A stretch of DNA of 11,935 nucleotides from Pseudomonadota bacterium (GTDB lineage: Bacteria; Desulfobacterota; Desulfovibrionia; Desulfovibrionales; Desulfovibrionaceae), in the NCBI GenBank assembly GCA_023411815.1, contig JAEYOJ010000149.1:1-11935 (forward strand), written 5' to 3'. Of the stretch, positions 1-6,016 are shown one piece after another. Under the pieces are notes generated by a model. That model was not told the DNA's origin. It made no database searches and was given only the letters and a program-made list of their open reading frames with translations. A program made the position numbers and the translations under genes. Each line of letters begins with the position of its first letter. Position 1 is the first letter of the stretch.

Positions 1-155
1 CCCAGGTGGGCACCTACACCGAGGTGCTCGACGCCCAGTCCAATGTCACGCAGAGCGAGGCGCTGCTGGCCCAGGCCCTGTCCGACTACCAGACGGCCAT
101 CGCCAACCTGTACGCCTCCATCGGCGAATTCAACCCGGCCCTGCGGCCCATGTAA
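1..155 (+). CDS. TolC-family outer membrane efflux protein, C-terminal end (partial)
   Basis: Only the last 50 residues are present, read from base 3 to the TAA at 153-155. The upstream part lies outside the window. The segment contains GTYTEVLDAQSNVTQSEALL, followed by an alanine-rich helix and the end YASIGEFNP. This matches the last coiled-coil hairpin of the outer membrane efflux protein family (TolC/OprM/NodT), in which a 'VLDAQ' motif recurs near the end of the repeat. Such proteins form a trimeric channel from periplasm to outside and work with an RND or ABC pump and a periplasmic adaptor. Those partners would be expected upstream but cannot be seen here. The family call is firm. The transported substrate and the subfamily cannot be told from this fragment. 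Confidence 0.8.
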   Translation, partial: QVGTYTEVLDAQSNVTQSEALLAQALSDYQTAIANLYASIGEFNPALRPM

Positions 156-177
156 CCGCCCGGCCCATTCCCGCATG

Positions 178-229
178 GAGCATTTTGCTTTTGAAAATGC
201 TCTGCAAGCCATGCGTGGGCATGGCTTGC
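178..229. repeat. two adjacent perfect stem-loops after the tolC-like gene
   Basis: The first hairpin pairs GAGCATTTT (178-186) with AAAATGCTC (194-202) around a 7-base loop. The second pairs GCAAGCCATGC (204-214) with GCATGGCTTGC (219-229) around the loop GTGG. Both are perfect and almost abut. They start 23 bases after the TAA stop. Neither has a following run of T, so they may protect the 3' end of the mRNA or form DNA cruciforms rather than act as classical terminators. Confidence 0.6.
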
Positions 230-238
230 CGCTATCTT

Positions 239-285
239 CGGCGTAGGCGCAATTCACTTGCGCCGTCGACGCCGGAGCGGGCGTC
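239..285. repeat. nested and mutually exclusive stem-loops
   Basis: GGCGCAA (246-252) pairs with TTGCGCC (258-264). Outside it, CGGCGT (239-244) can pair with ACGCCG (269-274). The right arm also belongs to a second hairpin, GACGCC (268-273) with GGCGTC (280-285). The two long-range pairings therefore compete for the same bases. The complementarity is visible directly in the sequence. A regulatory meaning is only an inference. Confidence 0.45.
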
Positions 286-307
286 TCAAAAGCAATCTGT
301 TGTAGAT

Positions 308-343
308 GGAAAGGGCGCGTCCGTCAGGCGGCGTGCCCTTTCC
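308..343 (+). terminator. terminator-like hairpin downstream of the tolC-like gene
   Basis: GGAAAGGGCGCG (308-319) pairs with CGTGCCCTTTCC (332-343) over 12 base pairs with one G-T pair. The purine-rich left arm and pyrimidine-rich right arm resemble an intrinsic terminator. Only CCTTTCCGTTG follows, not a proper T tract, so termination may be weak or Rho-assisted. It lies about 150 bases past the tolC-like stop codon. Confidence 0.45.
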
Positions 344-574
344 GTTGCTCGCCCCATCGTTTGCACCCTCATCCTTCTGCGCAGCCATGTATGACAATCC
401 GTTGCAAACCGGTTGTACGGGCCAGGATGTCACGCCGGTTGCGCAGCAATCGTCCGGAGTGGTGAAGTTTGGCTCAATCATTTCCGAGTTGAAAAAAGGC
501 CAGGCCGGACTATTTCAATAGTCTGATGTAATGATTTCTAGCAATGCACATGACTTAACGCAGCTAGACACAAG

Positions 575-595
575 ACGCTGCAATGATTGTAGCGT
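575..595. promoter_or_regulatory. 21-base dyad, possible repressor or activator site
   Basis: ACGCTGCAAT (575-584) and ATTGTAGCGT (586-595) are inverted repeats around one central base, with a single non-Watson-Crick position. The length and the one-base centre look like a binding site for a dimeric regulator. It lies about 190 bases upstream of the candidate -35 box at 785. No regulator gene lies in the window, so the partner is unknown. Confidence 0.35.
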
Positions 596-784
596 TTATT
601 GAAACGTCAAAAATCCGGGTTCAATCCGACCGGTACAGGCAATGCCCTGATTTTTTAAATAGGAAACGGTTGGTTGGGAAATTGCCCGCATGCTCATACT
701 ACACCCTGGTTGAATATTCATAAAGGGCAGCATTGCGAGCCGACTGGCCGGCCATTTCTTGTACGGATGGTTTCACTTGTGCAA

Positions 785-814
785 TTGACATGCTCTGACT
801 GCCTGCGCTAAATT
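785..814 (+). promoter_or_regulatory. candidate sigma70-type promoter for the lipoprotein cluster
   Basis: A perfect -35 hexamer TTGACA (785-790) is followed 18 bases later by TAAATT (809-814), which matches 4 of 6 positions of TATAAT. Transcription would begin near 821 and give a leader of about 90 bases before the chosen start at 911. The surrounding A+T-rich DNA supports a promoter. No better candidate was seen between 344 and 910. Confidence 0.45.
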
Positions 815-910
815 ATTCTCACACAGATACAATTATTTGCACATGCGAGGCCGTAAAACAATGCATCATTGGCCGCATGTTCAGGAAATATCAGCAATGT
901 AGAGGATGGC

Positions 911-1963
911 ATGCTTGTCTTTGGTTCACCATTTGCGCGCATGTTTGCGCAGTCCTGTACACGTGTGAGATCTGTATATGGCTGGGTCGTATGCATCCAC
1001 ACGACCCTTCTTCTCCTCTCTGTCTCGAGCTGCGCCTTGGCCGGCAGTCTGCCTCCCTGGTTCCTCAATCCGCCGCGGAGCAATGAGCAGGCGCTGTATG
1101 GCGCGGGCGAAGGCTCGAATTTCCAGGAGGCGCGGCATGCAGCTTTGAACGCCATTGCCGAGGAAATCTCCGTGACCATCACGTCGAAACTCGAACGGCG
1201 TGAAAGTCTGTCACAGGCCAACGGCGGGGCGAATTACGACAAGCAGGTCAATCAGAGACTCACCGCCGAGATACAGAAGATCCGCTTCAACAATGCCGAA
1301 GTCGTCAAGAATGAGGTCGAGGGCGGCAAGGTCTATGTCCTGATGTCCGTCGACAGGGCCGCCCTGGCCGAAAGCGAGAAGGCCGAGTTGGTGCGCAGGC
1401 TTGCTTTGATTGACGATCTGCATGGAAGCAGCGGGCAGGATCCAATCTACCGGAAGTTCCAGAAGTTGAAGCAGATAGACGGTGAAAAGGCCGGCATCCT
1501 TTCGCTCGTGGCCATCATGCAGGGCCTTGACGGCTCCTATGACCTGACCCAGGTCCATGCGAAGCTGCAGGAGTATGCGCGCGACTTGCTGGCCATCAAG
1601 GACAAGTTAGTCGTGCATGTCCAGACCGACGGCGCAATGCCTCAGATCAAGGATGCCCTCGAAGCGGCCTTTGCCGCCGAGTCCATCAAGGTCAGCGCGA
1701 CTCATCCCGGCAAGAATCCCGATGCCTTGGTGGTTAGCTACGCAACGGAACTGCGGAATATAGAGGTCTACTCTTCCAAGATGTCCAGGCTGAGCGTGAA
1801 CGTTAGGACTCAGGCCAGCACTGGGGATATCGTGGCGACGAACAGGATCGAGAGCAGCGGGAGTTCCCTGGCTGATTTCGCCAAGTCCACGGACGCGGCC
1901 GTCGCCGCCTTCGCCAAGCGCGTCCGGGAGGTTGGCGTCATGAACATCATCGGCCTTAATTGA
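911..1963 (+). CDS. LPP20-like envelope protein with extra C-terminal domain
   Basis: The product is 350 residues from the ATG at 911. I chose this start because AGAGGA (901-906) sits 4 bases upstream. In-frame alternatives are a TTG at 869 and an ATG at 941, neither with a good ribosome site. A basic N-terminal stretch precedes a hydrophobic core (about 25-40). It ends either in a lipobox-like VSSC (Cys41, lipoprotein) or at ALA-G (44/45, ordinary secretion). Residues 47-155 resemble the LPP20 family: PPWFLNPP opening, a GAGEG turn, an alanine-rich helix with EARHAALNAIAEEI, and the closing strand GGKVYVLMSVDR. Residues 230-345 form a second alpha/beta domain, with LVVSYATEL and a TGDIV turn, that recalls the CsgG/LpoB/FlgT-middle fold, though only faintly. 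It heads a run of three envelope-lipoprotein genes with gaps of 41 and 21 bases. Export and the LPP20-like domain are fairly sure; function is not. Confidence 0.7.
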   Translation: MLVFGSPFARMFAQSCTRVRSVYGWVVCIHTTLLLLSVSSCALAGSLPPWFLNPPRSNEQALYGAGEGSNFQEARHAALNAIAEEISVTITSKLERRESLSQANGGANYDKQVNQRLTAEIQKIRFNNAEVVKNEVEGGKVYVLMSVDRAALAESEKAELVRRLALIDDLHGSSGQDPIYRKFQKLKQIDGEKAGILSLVAIMQGLDGSYDLTQVHAKLQEYARDLLAIKDKLVVHVQTDGAMPQIKDALEAAFAAESIKVSATHPGKNPDALVVSYATELRNIEVYSSKMSRLSVNVRTQASTGDIVATNRIESSGSSLADFAKSTDAAVAAFAKRVREVGVMNIIGLN

Positions 1964-2004
1964 TCTCCTATTCTCATACTGCGTTCGAGCAAGCGAGGTA
2001 AACG

Positions 2005-3009
2005 ATGCGTTTGTTCCTGTGGCTGTTTCTGCTGCTGAGTTTCGGCGTCGCGGGCTGTGCCCCCACCATAGCCAATCTCGGCGAATTTCATGCCGTTCAG
2101 CTGTCGCAGGCTGATTTCATGCCCGCCCCAGAACAATTGAATAGCGCCAAGATCAAGATCGTCGTCTTCCCTATGTCCGACGGGAACATTGATCTGGCCA
2201 GGAAGGCAAGTCTGGCTACCGTGACCGCGGGAGCGGTGGAGAATCAGCTCGCCGGAGGCGCGGTCGAACTGGTGGACAGGAGCAGCGCAGCCAAGCTCCA
2301 GCAGGAAGTCATGCTCTCCGAAATCAACAACCAGGGCACCTACAACGGCCCGGAAGTCGCCGACTTCGCCATCACGGGCGACGTGGACAAGGCAACCTTC
2401 GGCTATACGTACGTACAATCCTACACGACGCGCGACAAGAAAGGCAACACGTACTACCATCCGGCCCAGTTTAACTACAAGGCGAATGTCTCCGGCAAGA
2501 TAAAGATAATCGAGCTGCCCTCGCTCAAGGTCGTTAAGACCATCACCTTCGCCGACTCCGTCAGCACGTCCGAGGACGCCCACGGCAGAGTTCCCACCCA
2601 GGACAGCGGCACGTCCCTGGTGGTCAAGGCTGCCACCGACGCAATCCACTCCGCGCGTATCGAACTGAAGAACTACTTCTCCAAGAAGGGTTACGTCCTC
2701 GAGAAGCGCAGCAAGGGCAACAAATCCATCTATAAGATCAACCTCGGCACGGAGGACGGCCTGAAAACCGGAGATGTCTGCGAGATCTACACCATCAACA
2801 GGACCCTCAACGCCATCACCGGAGAGGAGAGTGCCGAGGAACTGCTGCTCGGCGAGGGCAAGGTGTCAAACCAGATCGGTGCCAACTACGGCTGGCTCAT
2901 TGTCGAGGACGCCGACATGCAGTCGCCCGTCCGGCTCGGCGACTACGTCAAGGCTAAGTACTCCAAGGGAATGCTGGAAGGCCTCTCCCTGAACAGCATG
3001 TTTCAGTAA
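2005..3009 (+). CDS. outer membrane lipoprotein, CsgG/TolB-like domain plus FlgT-C-like domain
   Basis: The product is 334 residues, with GAGG (1995-1998) 6 bases before the ATG. Residues 1-17 are a lipoprotein signal ending in the lipobox VAGC, so Cys18 is lipidated. Ala at +2 predicts the outer membrane. Residues 47-225 look like the nucleotide-free alpha/beta domain of CsgG, LpoB and FlgT-middle proteins: strand KIKIVVFPMSDG, helix, then GGAVELVDRSSAAKLQQE, then ADFAITGDVDKA. Residues 240-320 resemble the FlgT C-terminal domain, a small beta barrel with IYKINLGTEDGLKTGDVCEI, LGEGKVSNQ and VRLGDYVKAKY. In Vibrio, FlgT helps build the outer H ring of the flagellar motor. CsgG forms an outer membrane pore and LpoB activates a peptidoglycan synthase, so the fold alone does not fix the role. 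It sits between two LPP20-like genes, which suggests one envelope complex. Domain calls were made by eye. Confidence 0.7.
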   Translation: MRLFLWLFLLLSFGVAGCAPTIANLGEFHAVQLSQADFMPAPEQLNSAKIKIVVFPMSDGNIDLARKASLATVTAGAVENQLAGGAVELVDRSSAAKLQQEVMLSEINNQGTYNGPEVADFAITGDVDKATFGYTYVQSYTTRDKKGNTYYHPAQFNYKANVSGKIKIIELPSLKVVKTITFADSVSTSEDAHGRVPTQDSGTSLVVKAATDAIHSARIELKNYFSKKGYVLEKRSKGNKSIYKINLGTEDGLKTGDVCEIYTINRTLNAITGEESAEELLLGEGKVSNQIGANYGWLIVEDADMQSPVRLGDYVKAKYSKGMLEGLSLNSMFQ

Positions 3010-3030
3010 CCGACAGAATCGAGGTGGATC

Positions 3031-3612
3031 ATGAATCTTCGCAAGGCTTTTATAGCGCTTTTCGTCCTGGCCCTGATCGCGGGCTGTGCGTCCAAGGACG
3101 AGACCAAGACCGCCCACATGGCCGGCGATGCCGGCGTCATGGAGGGCGCGCCGCAATGGGTCTTCAATCCTGAACGCGAGGGCCTCATCACGGAAATAGG
3201 ATCGGCCCCCAAGAGCCTCGGCGGTTTTCAGGCCCAGCGCACCGAGGCCCTGGGCAACGCCAGGGACGCCTTGGCCCGCCTGATCAGCGTAAAGGTGCAA
3301 AACTCCCTGAAGAACTTCTCTCAGCAGACCGGCGTGGGCGATGACCAGACCATGGATAAGGTCGTCGTGAACACCTCCAACCAGTTGGCCAAGGTCGAAC
3401 TGAACGGAGCCGGCCAGAAGGAACTCTGGATCGGCAAGGACGGCACCATGTATGTCCTGGTCGCTCTGGAGTCCGACAAAGTGGCCGCGGCGGTCAAGAG
3501 GCTCGCCGTGAGCAGCTTCAAGAACGAGAATGCCCTGTGGCAGCAGTTCCAGGCCCAGAAGGCTCAGGACCAGTTGAGCCTGGAGATCGAAAAGGAGTTC
3601 AACAAGCAGTAG
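3031..3612 (+). CDS. short LPP20-like outer membrane lipoprotein
   Basis: The product is 193 residues. GAGGTGG (3021-3027) precedes the ATG by 3 bases, and the gene starts 21 bases after the previous stop, so co-transcription is likely. The signal peptide MNLRKAFIALFVLALIAGC has a textbook lipobox with Cys19, and Ala at +2 predicts outer membrane sorting. Residues 40-160 match the LPP20 pattern: APQWVFNP opening, an EIGSAPKS turn, an alanine-rich helix (RTEALGNARDALARLISVKV), then a strand pair ending in KDGTMYVLVALES. The tail (165-193) is a charged amphipathic helix rich in Gln, Lys and Glu. LPP20 proteins include Helicobacter Lpp20 and the flagellar FlgP of Vibrio and Campylobacter. Here it is the minimal one-domain version, related in design to the gene at 911 but lacking its second domain. 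Family call good, function open. Confidence 0.75.
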   Translation: MNLRKAFIALFVLALIAGCASKDETKTAHMAGDAGVMEGAPQWVFNPEREGLITEIGSAPKSLGGFQAQRTEALGNARDALARLISVKVQNSLKNFSQQTGVGDDQTMDKVVVNTSNQLAKVELNGAGQKELWIGKDGTMYVLVALESDKVAAAVKRLAVSSFKNENALWQQFQAQKAQDQLSLEIEKEFNKQ

Positions 3613-3745
3613 GCCATTCAAGGCGGTTGGGATTCAGGTCCCTATTTCATTGAGAAGGCTTCACTGTGGGTTCGCCGTGTCCGACGATGACTACTATCAG
3701 GATTCGCCCGGAAGCGGCTGAAGTAGTCTTACCCAAGGAGAGCAA

Positions 3746-3784
3746 GCCTCGAAGGACTCGGCTTCCTGCCGGGTTTTTCGAGGC
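3746..3784 (+). terminator. long hairpin, probable terminator of the lipoprotein cluster
   Basis: The two arms (3746-3762 and 3768-3784) pair without a gap for 17 base pairs, three of them G-T, around the loop TTCCT. The arm starts GCCTCGAA and ends TTCGAGGC, with TTTTT inside the right arm and CTTTCC just after. The T-rich right arm fits a terminator read on the plus strand. The lack of a clean T run after the stem leaves some doubt. It lies 134 bases past the last lipoprotein stop. Confidence 0.55.
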
Positions 3785-3791
3785 CTTTCCG

Positions 3792-3818
3792 TCTGAACCG
3801 CTCTGAACCGCGCGGTTC
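3792..3818. promoter_or_regulatory. tandem 10-base repeat with palindrome upstream of argJ
   Basis: TCTGAACCGC occurs twice head to tail (3792-3801 and 3802-3811). The second copy is part of the perfect palindrome GAACCGCGCGGTTC (3805-3818). Three half-sites spaced by about one helical turn suggest a regulator binding on one face of the DNA. The site lies about 105 bases upstream of the argJ -35 region. An arginine regulator is one possibility, but the sequence does not resemble the AT-rich ARG box. Confidence 0.35.
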
Positions 3819-3923
3819 GTCTTTCCTCGCGCTCCCATGCCCGAGCCTCTGCCCGGTCTGCGAGGAGCGGTTTTGGAGTAGGGGAAATGCGCGGCCAAGG
3901 CCTCCATGCCCGCGCAAGGTGTC

Positions 3924-3950
3924 TTGCTTGCAGGCGCACCGTGGTATAAA
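3924..3950 (+). promoter_or_regulatory. candidate extended -10 promoter for argJ
   Basis: TGGTATAAA (3942-3950) is an extended -10 element, with TATAAA matching 5 of 6 consensus bases. A weak TTGCTT (3924-3929) lies 15 bases before it, as is tolerated for extended -10 promoters. A T-rich start region follows. The transcript would start near 3957 and carry a leader of about 50 bases to the argJ ATG. Confidence 0.5.
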
Positions 3951-4008
3951 GTTCATTTTTTTTGTGTCCGCCGAACCCTTCAGGTCTGCTGCACGCAAGG
4001 AAACCGCC

Positions 4009-5190
4009 ATGATCCCCGTACCCAAGGGCTTTCATTTCGCCGGGGCCAAGGCGGCCTTCAAGCGCGAAGGCCGCTACGATCTCTCCGTGATGCTCAGCGA
4101 CACCCCGGCCGTGGCCGCGGGCGTGTTCACGACCAACCGTTTTCAGGCCGCGCCGGTGCTGCAGTGCATCGAGACATTGGCCGCCCGCGAGCGCGTGCGC
4201 GGAGTGGTGGCCAACTCGGGCCAGGCCAACGCCTGCACGGGCGAGCAGGGCCTGGTCAACTGCCGCGTGTCCCTGGAGATGGTCGCCAAGGCCGTGGGCG
4301 TGCATATGGACGAGCTCCTGCCAGCCTCCACGGGCGTCATCGGCCAGCACATCAAGCTCGATCGCTGGCGCGCTGCCATGCCTGAGCTGGAGGAATCCGT
4401 GGGCAAGCTCGGCCCCATGGAGTTCACCAGGGGCATCATGACCACGGACAAGTTTCCCAAGCTGGCCTGGGCCACGATCAGGTACGAAGGCCGGGAGGCG
4501 CGCGTGCTCGGCATGGCCAAGGGCGCGGGCATGATCTGCCCCAACATGGCCACCATGCTCGGCTTCATCGCCTGCGACGCGGACGTGGAGCCCGGACTCT
4601 GGCGGGACGTGTTGCGCCAAGCCGTGGAGAACAGCTTCAACCGCATCACCGTGGACGGCGATACCTCAACCAACGACTGCGTGCTGGCCCTGGCCAACGG
4701 CGCCAGCGGCCTGCGCATCGACGAAGGCGGCCGCAAGGCCTTGCAGATGGCCCTGAGCGAGGTCTGCGAGGCCCTGGCCTACATGATCGTGCAGGACGCC
4801 GAAGGCGGCACCAAGGTCGTGCGCATTCATGTCGTGGGCGCCAAGGACGACCATCAGGCCGAGCTTGCCGCGCGCGCCGTGGGCAATTCCCCGCTGGTCA
4901 AGACCGCCCTGTTCGGCCGCGATGCCAACTGGGGCCGCATCGTGGCCGCCGTGGGCCGCAGCGGGGCCGAGTTCAATCCCGACCATGTGGCCATGGCCAT
5001 AGGCGGCATCACCATTTTCGAGGACGGTGCGCCCATGGCCGGCGACATCGACGGCCTGCTGGCAGCGCACATGGACCAGCGCGACATTTCCATCGAGGTC
5101 AAGCTGGGCGACGGCCCCGGCGAGTACACGCTGCTCGCCTCGGACCTGACCATGGAGTACATCAAGATCAACGCCGACTACAGAACCTAG
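4009..5190 (+). CDS. argJ: glutamate N-acetyltransferase / amino-acid acetyltransferase ArgJ
   Basis: ArgJ moves the acetyl group from N-acetylornithine to glutamate, giving ornithine and N-acetylglutamate in the cyclic arginine pathway; some members also use acetyl-CoA. The product has 393 residues, normal for the family. AAGGA (3997-4001) supports the ATG at 4009; the open frame reaches further upstream but without a ribosome site. Typical motifs are in place: ANSGQANACTG (68-78), the oxyanion-hole STGVIG (107-112), and the self-cleavage site MATMLGF, whose Thr182 becomes the N-terminal nucleophile of the beta chain. Also present are DGDTSTND (216-223), GRDANWGRI (303-311) and the end INADYRT. 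The precursor should split after Ala181 into subunits of about 181 and 212 residues. It has its own promoter and no other arg gene beside it. Whether it is mono- or bifunctional cannot be read from sequence alone. Confidence 0.96.
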   Translation: MIPVPKGFHFAGAKAAFKREGRYDLSVMLSDTPAVAAGVFTTNRFQAAPVLQCIETLAARERVRGVVANSGQANACTGEQGLVNCRVSLEMVAKAVGVHMDELLPASTGVIGQHIKLDRWRAAMPELEESVGKLGPMEFTRGIMTTDKFPKLAWATIRYEGREARVLGMAKGAGMICPNMATMLGFIACDADVEPGLWRDVLRQAVENSFNRITVDGDTSTNDCVLALANGASGLRIDEGGRKALQMALSEVCEALAYMIVQDAEGGTKVVRIHVVGAKDDHQAELAARAVGNSPLVKTALFGRDANWGRIVAAVGRSGAEFNPDHVAMAIGGITIFEDGAPMAGDIDGLLAAHMDQRDISIEVKLGDGPGEYTLLASDLTMEYIKINADYRT

Positions 5191-5203
5191 GTGCGTATGA
5201 ACT

Positions 5204-5226
5204 GGAGAGGGGCGTCGCTCCTCTCC
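5204..5226 (+). terminator. stem-loop just after argJ
   Basis: GGAGAGGGGC (5204-5213) pairs with GCTCCTCTCC (5217-5226) around GTC, with one G-T pair. It starts 14 bases after the argJ stop. There is no T tract, so it could be a 3' stabiliser or a Rho-type pause rather than a true terminator. Confidence 0.4.
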
Positions 5227-5239
5227 GGACCTCTCCCCA

Positions 5240-5261
5240 CCAGGGCGTGACGACGCCCTGG
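5240..5261 (+). repeat. second perfect stem-loop between argJ and the HD gene
   Basis: CCAGGGCGT (5240-5248) pairs perfectly with ACGCCCTGG (5253-5261) around the tetraloop GACG. It follows the hairpin at 5204-5226 by 13 bases. It may form a 3' end structure for argJ or a leader structure for the next gene. No T run follows. Confidence 0.45.
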
Positions 5262-5384
5262 ACCCGCGTAGTTCGTTCGCGAGCCGCTCCAGGTCTGCCA
5301 GGTCCGCGCCAAGCCTCACCGCTCTGGATGCGGCATTCCGCTCGGGCCGGATCGCCCGGAAAGGCTCCGGCAGGAGGATATTTC

Positions 5385-6014
5385 GTGGAACCCAAGGATT
5401 TCGACAAGAATCTGCGCGAGCGCGACAGGCTGACGCGGCTGACCGACTTCTTCTTCGAGGTCGGCATGCTGCGCAAGACCCCGCGCACGGGCTATCAGTT
5501 CCTGGGCACGGGCCAGGAGAACGTGGCCGAGCATTCCTTCCGCACCGCCGTCATCGGCTACGCCCTGGCGCGTCTGGCAGGGGCAGATCCGTCGCGCACG
5601 GCCATGCTTTGCCTTTTCCACGACCTGCACGAAGCGCGCACAGGCGACTTCAACTACGTGAGCCGGGTCTACAACTCCTCCAAGCGCACCTTGGCCCTGG
5701 AACACGCTCTGGCCGGAACAGGACTGGAAGAGGACGTGCTGGGCCTTTGGCGGGAGCTGGAGGACGTGGACAGCCTGGAAGCTCAACTGGCCCAGGACGC
5801 GGACCAGCTCGACCTGATCCTGAACCTCAAGGAAGAGCTCGACCGGGGCAACACATACGCGGGCAAGTGGCTCGAAGGAGCCCTGGGCCGGCTGCGCACC
5901 GAAGAGGGCAGGCAGCTTGCCGAACGCATAAGCCGGACGGATCATACCGACTGGTGGTTCCTCGGACCCGACGCGGCCTGGTGGTCGCGCAAGAACGGCA
6001 ACCCGGAAAAGTAG
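5385..6014 (+). CDS. HD-domain phosphohydrolase, YfbR/HDDC2-like nucleotidase
   Basis: The product is 209 residues from the GTG at 5385, chosen because AGGAGG (5372-5377) lies 7 bases upstream. The frame stays open to 5247, but the extra part is Arg/Pro-rich and unlike the family. The HD metal site is complete: His50 in NVAEHSF, His79-Asp80 in LFHDLHEARTGD, and a distal Asp in QDADQLD (138-143). Glu83 would be the acid near the metal. This arrangement, with VAEH, HDLHEA and GDF, fits the YfbR/HDDC2 group, which removes the 5' phosphate from deoxynucleoside monophosphates in the cytosol. No signal peptide or membrane segment is present. The next gene starts two bases after the stop, so the two hydrolases are probably co-translated. 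Substrate is inferred from the family only. Confidence 0.85.
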   Translation: MEPKDFDKNLRERDRLTRLTDFFFEVGMLRKTPRTGYQFLGTGQENVAEHSFRTAVIGYALARLAGADPSRTAMLCLFHDLHEARTGDFNYVSRVYNSSKRTLALEHALAGTGLEEDVLGLWRELEDVDSLEAQLAQDADQLDLILNLKEELDRGNTYAGKWLEGALGRLRTEEGRQLAERISRTDHTDWWFLGPDAAWWSRKNGNPEK

Positions 6015-6016
6015 CC

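Larger units (their letters stand above)
156..910. other. 755-base gene-free stretch between tolC-like gene and lipoprotein cluster
   Basis: I find no convincing coding region here. The open frames are short, overlap one another on both strands and lack ribosome binding sites. Bases 156-345 are GC-rich and packed with inverted repeats. Bases 400-870 are visibly richer in A and T than the flanking genes, as expected for regulatory DNA. This part contains three dyads (575-595, 711-720, 745-754) and a sigma70-like promoter at 785-814. A small RNA is possible but no family was recognised. Confidence 0.6.
3613..4008. other. 396-base intergenic region before argJ
   Basis: No gene was accepted here. 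A 39-codon frame from an ATG at 3687 has no ribosome site and runs through the hairpin at 3746-3784. The region holds, in order, that hairpin, a tandem repeat with a palindrome (3792-3818) and a promoter (3924-3950). It divides the lipoprotein cluster from the argJ transcript. Confidence 0.6.

Noticed and set aside
185..521. Short overlapping open frames after the tolC-like gene
   Set aside because: They overlap inverted repeats, have no ribosome sites and encode no recognisable or balanced protein sequence.
614..656. Possible tRNA-like T arm (GGGTTCAATCC) followed by a small hairpin and a run of six T
   Set aside because: The five-base T stem does not pair, no anticodon or acceptor stem could be built around it, and the hairpin before the T run is only four to five pairs with a bulge.
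3687..3806. 39-codon open frame starting at an ATG between the lipoprotein cluster and argJ
   Set aside because: There is no ribosome binding site, and the frame passes straight through the long hairpin at 3746-3784, whose pairing explains the apparent coding pattern.
5247..5384. N-terminal extension of the HD-domain gene
   Set aside because: The extra 46 residues are Arg/Pro/Ala-rich, overlap a hairpin and lack a ribosome site. A strong AGGAGG precedes the GTG at 5385.
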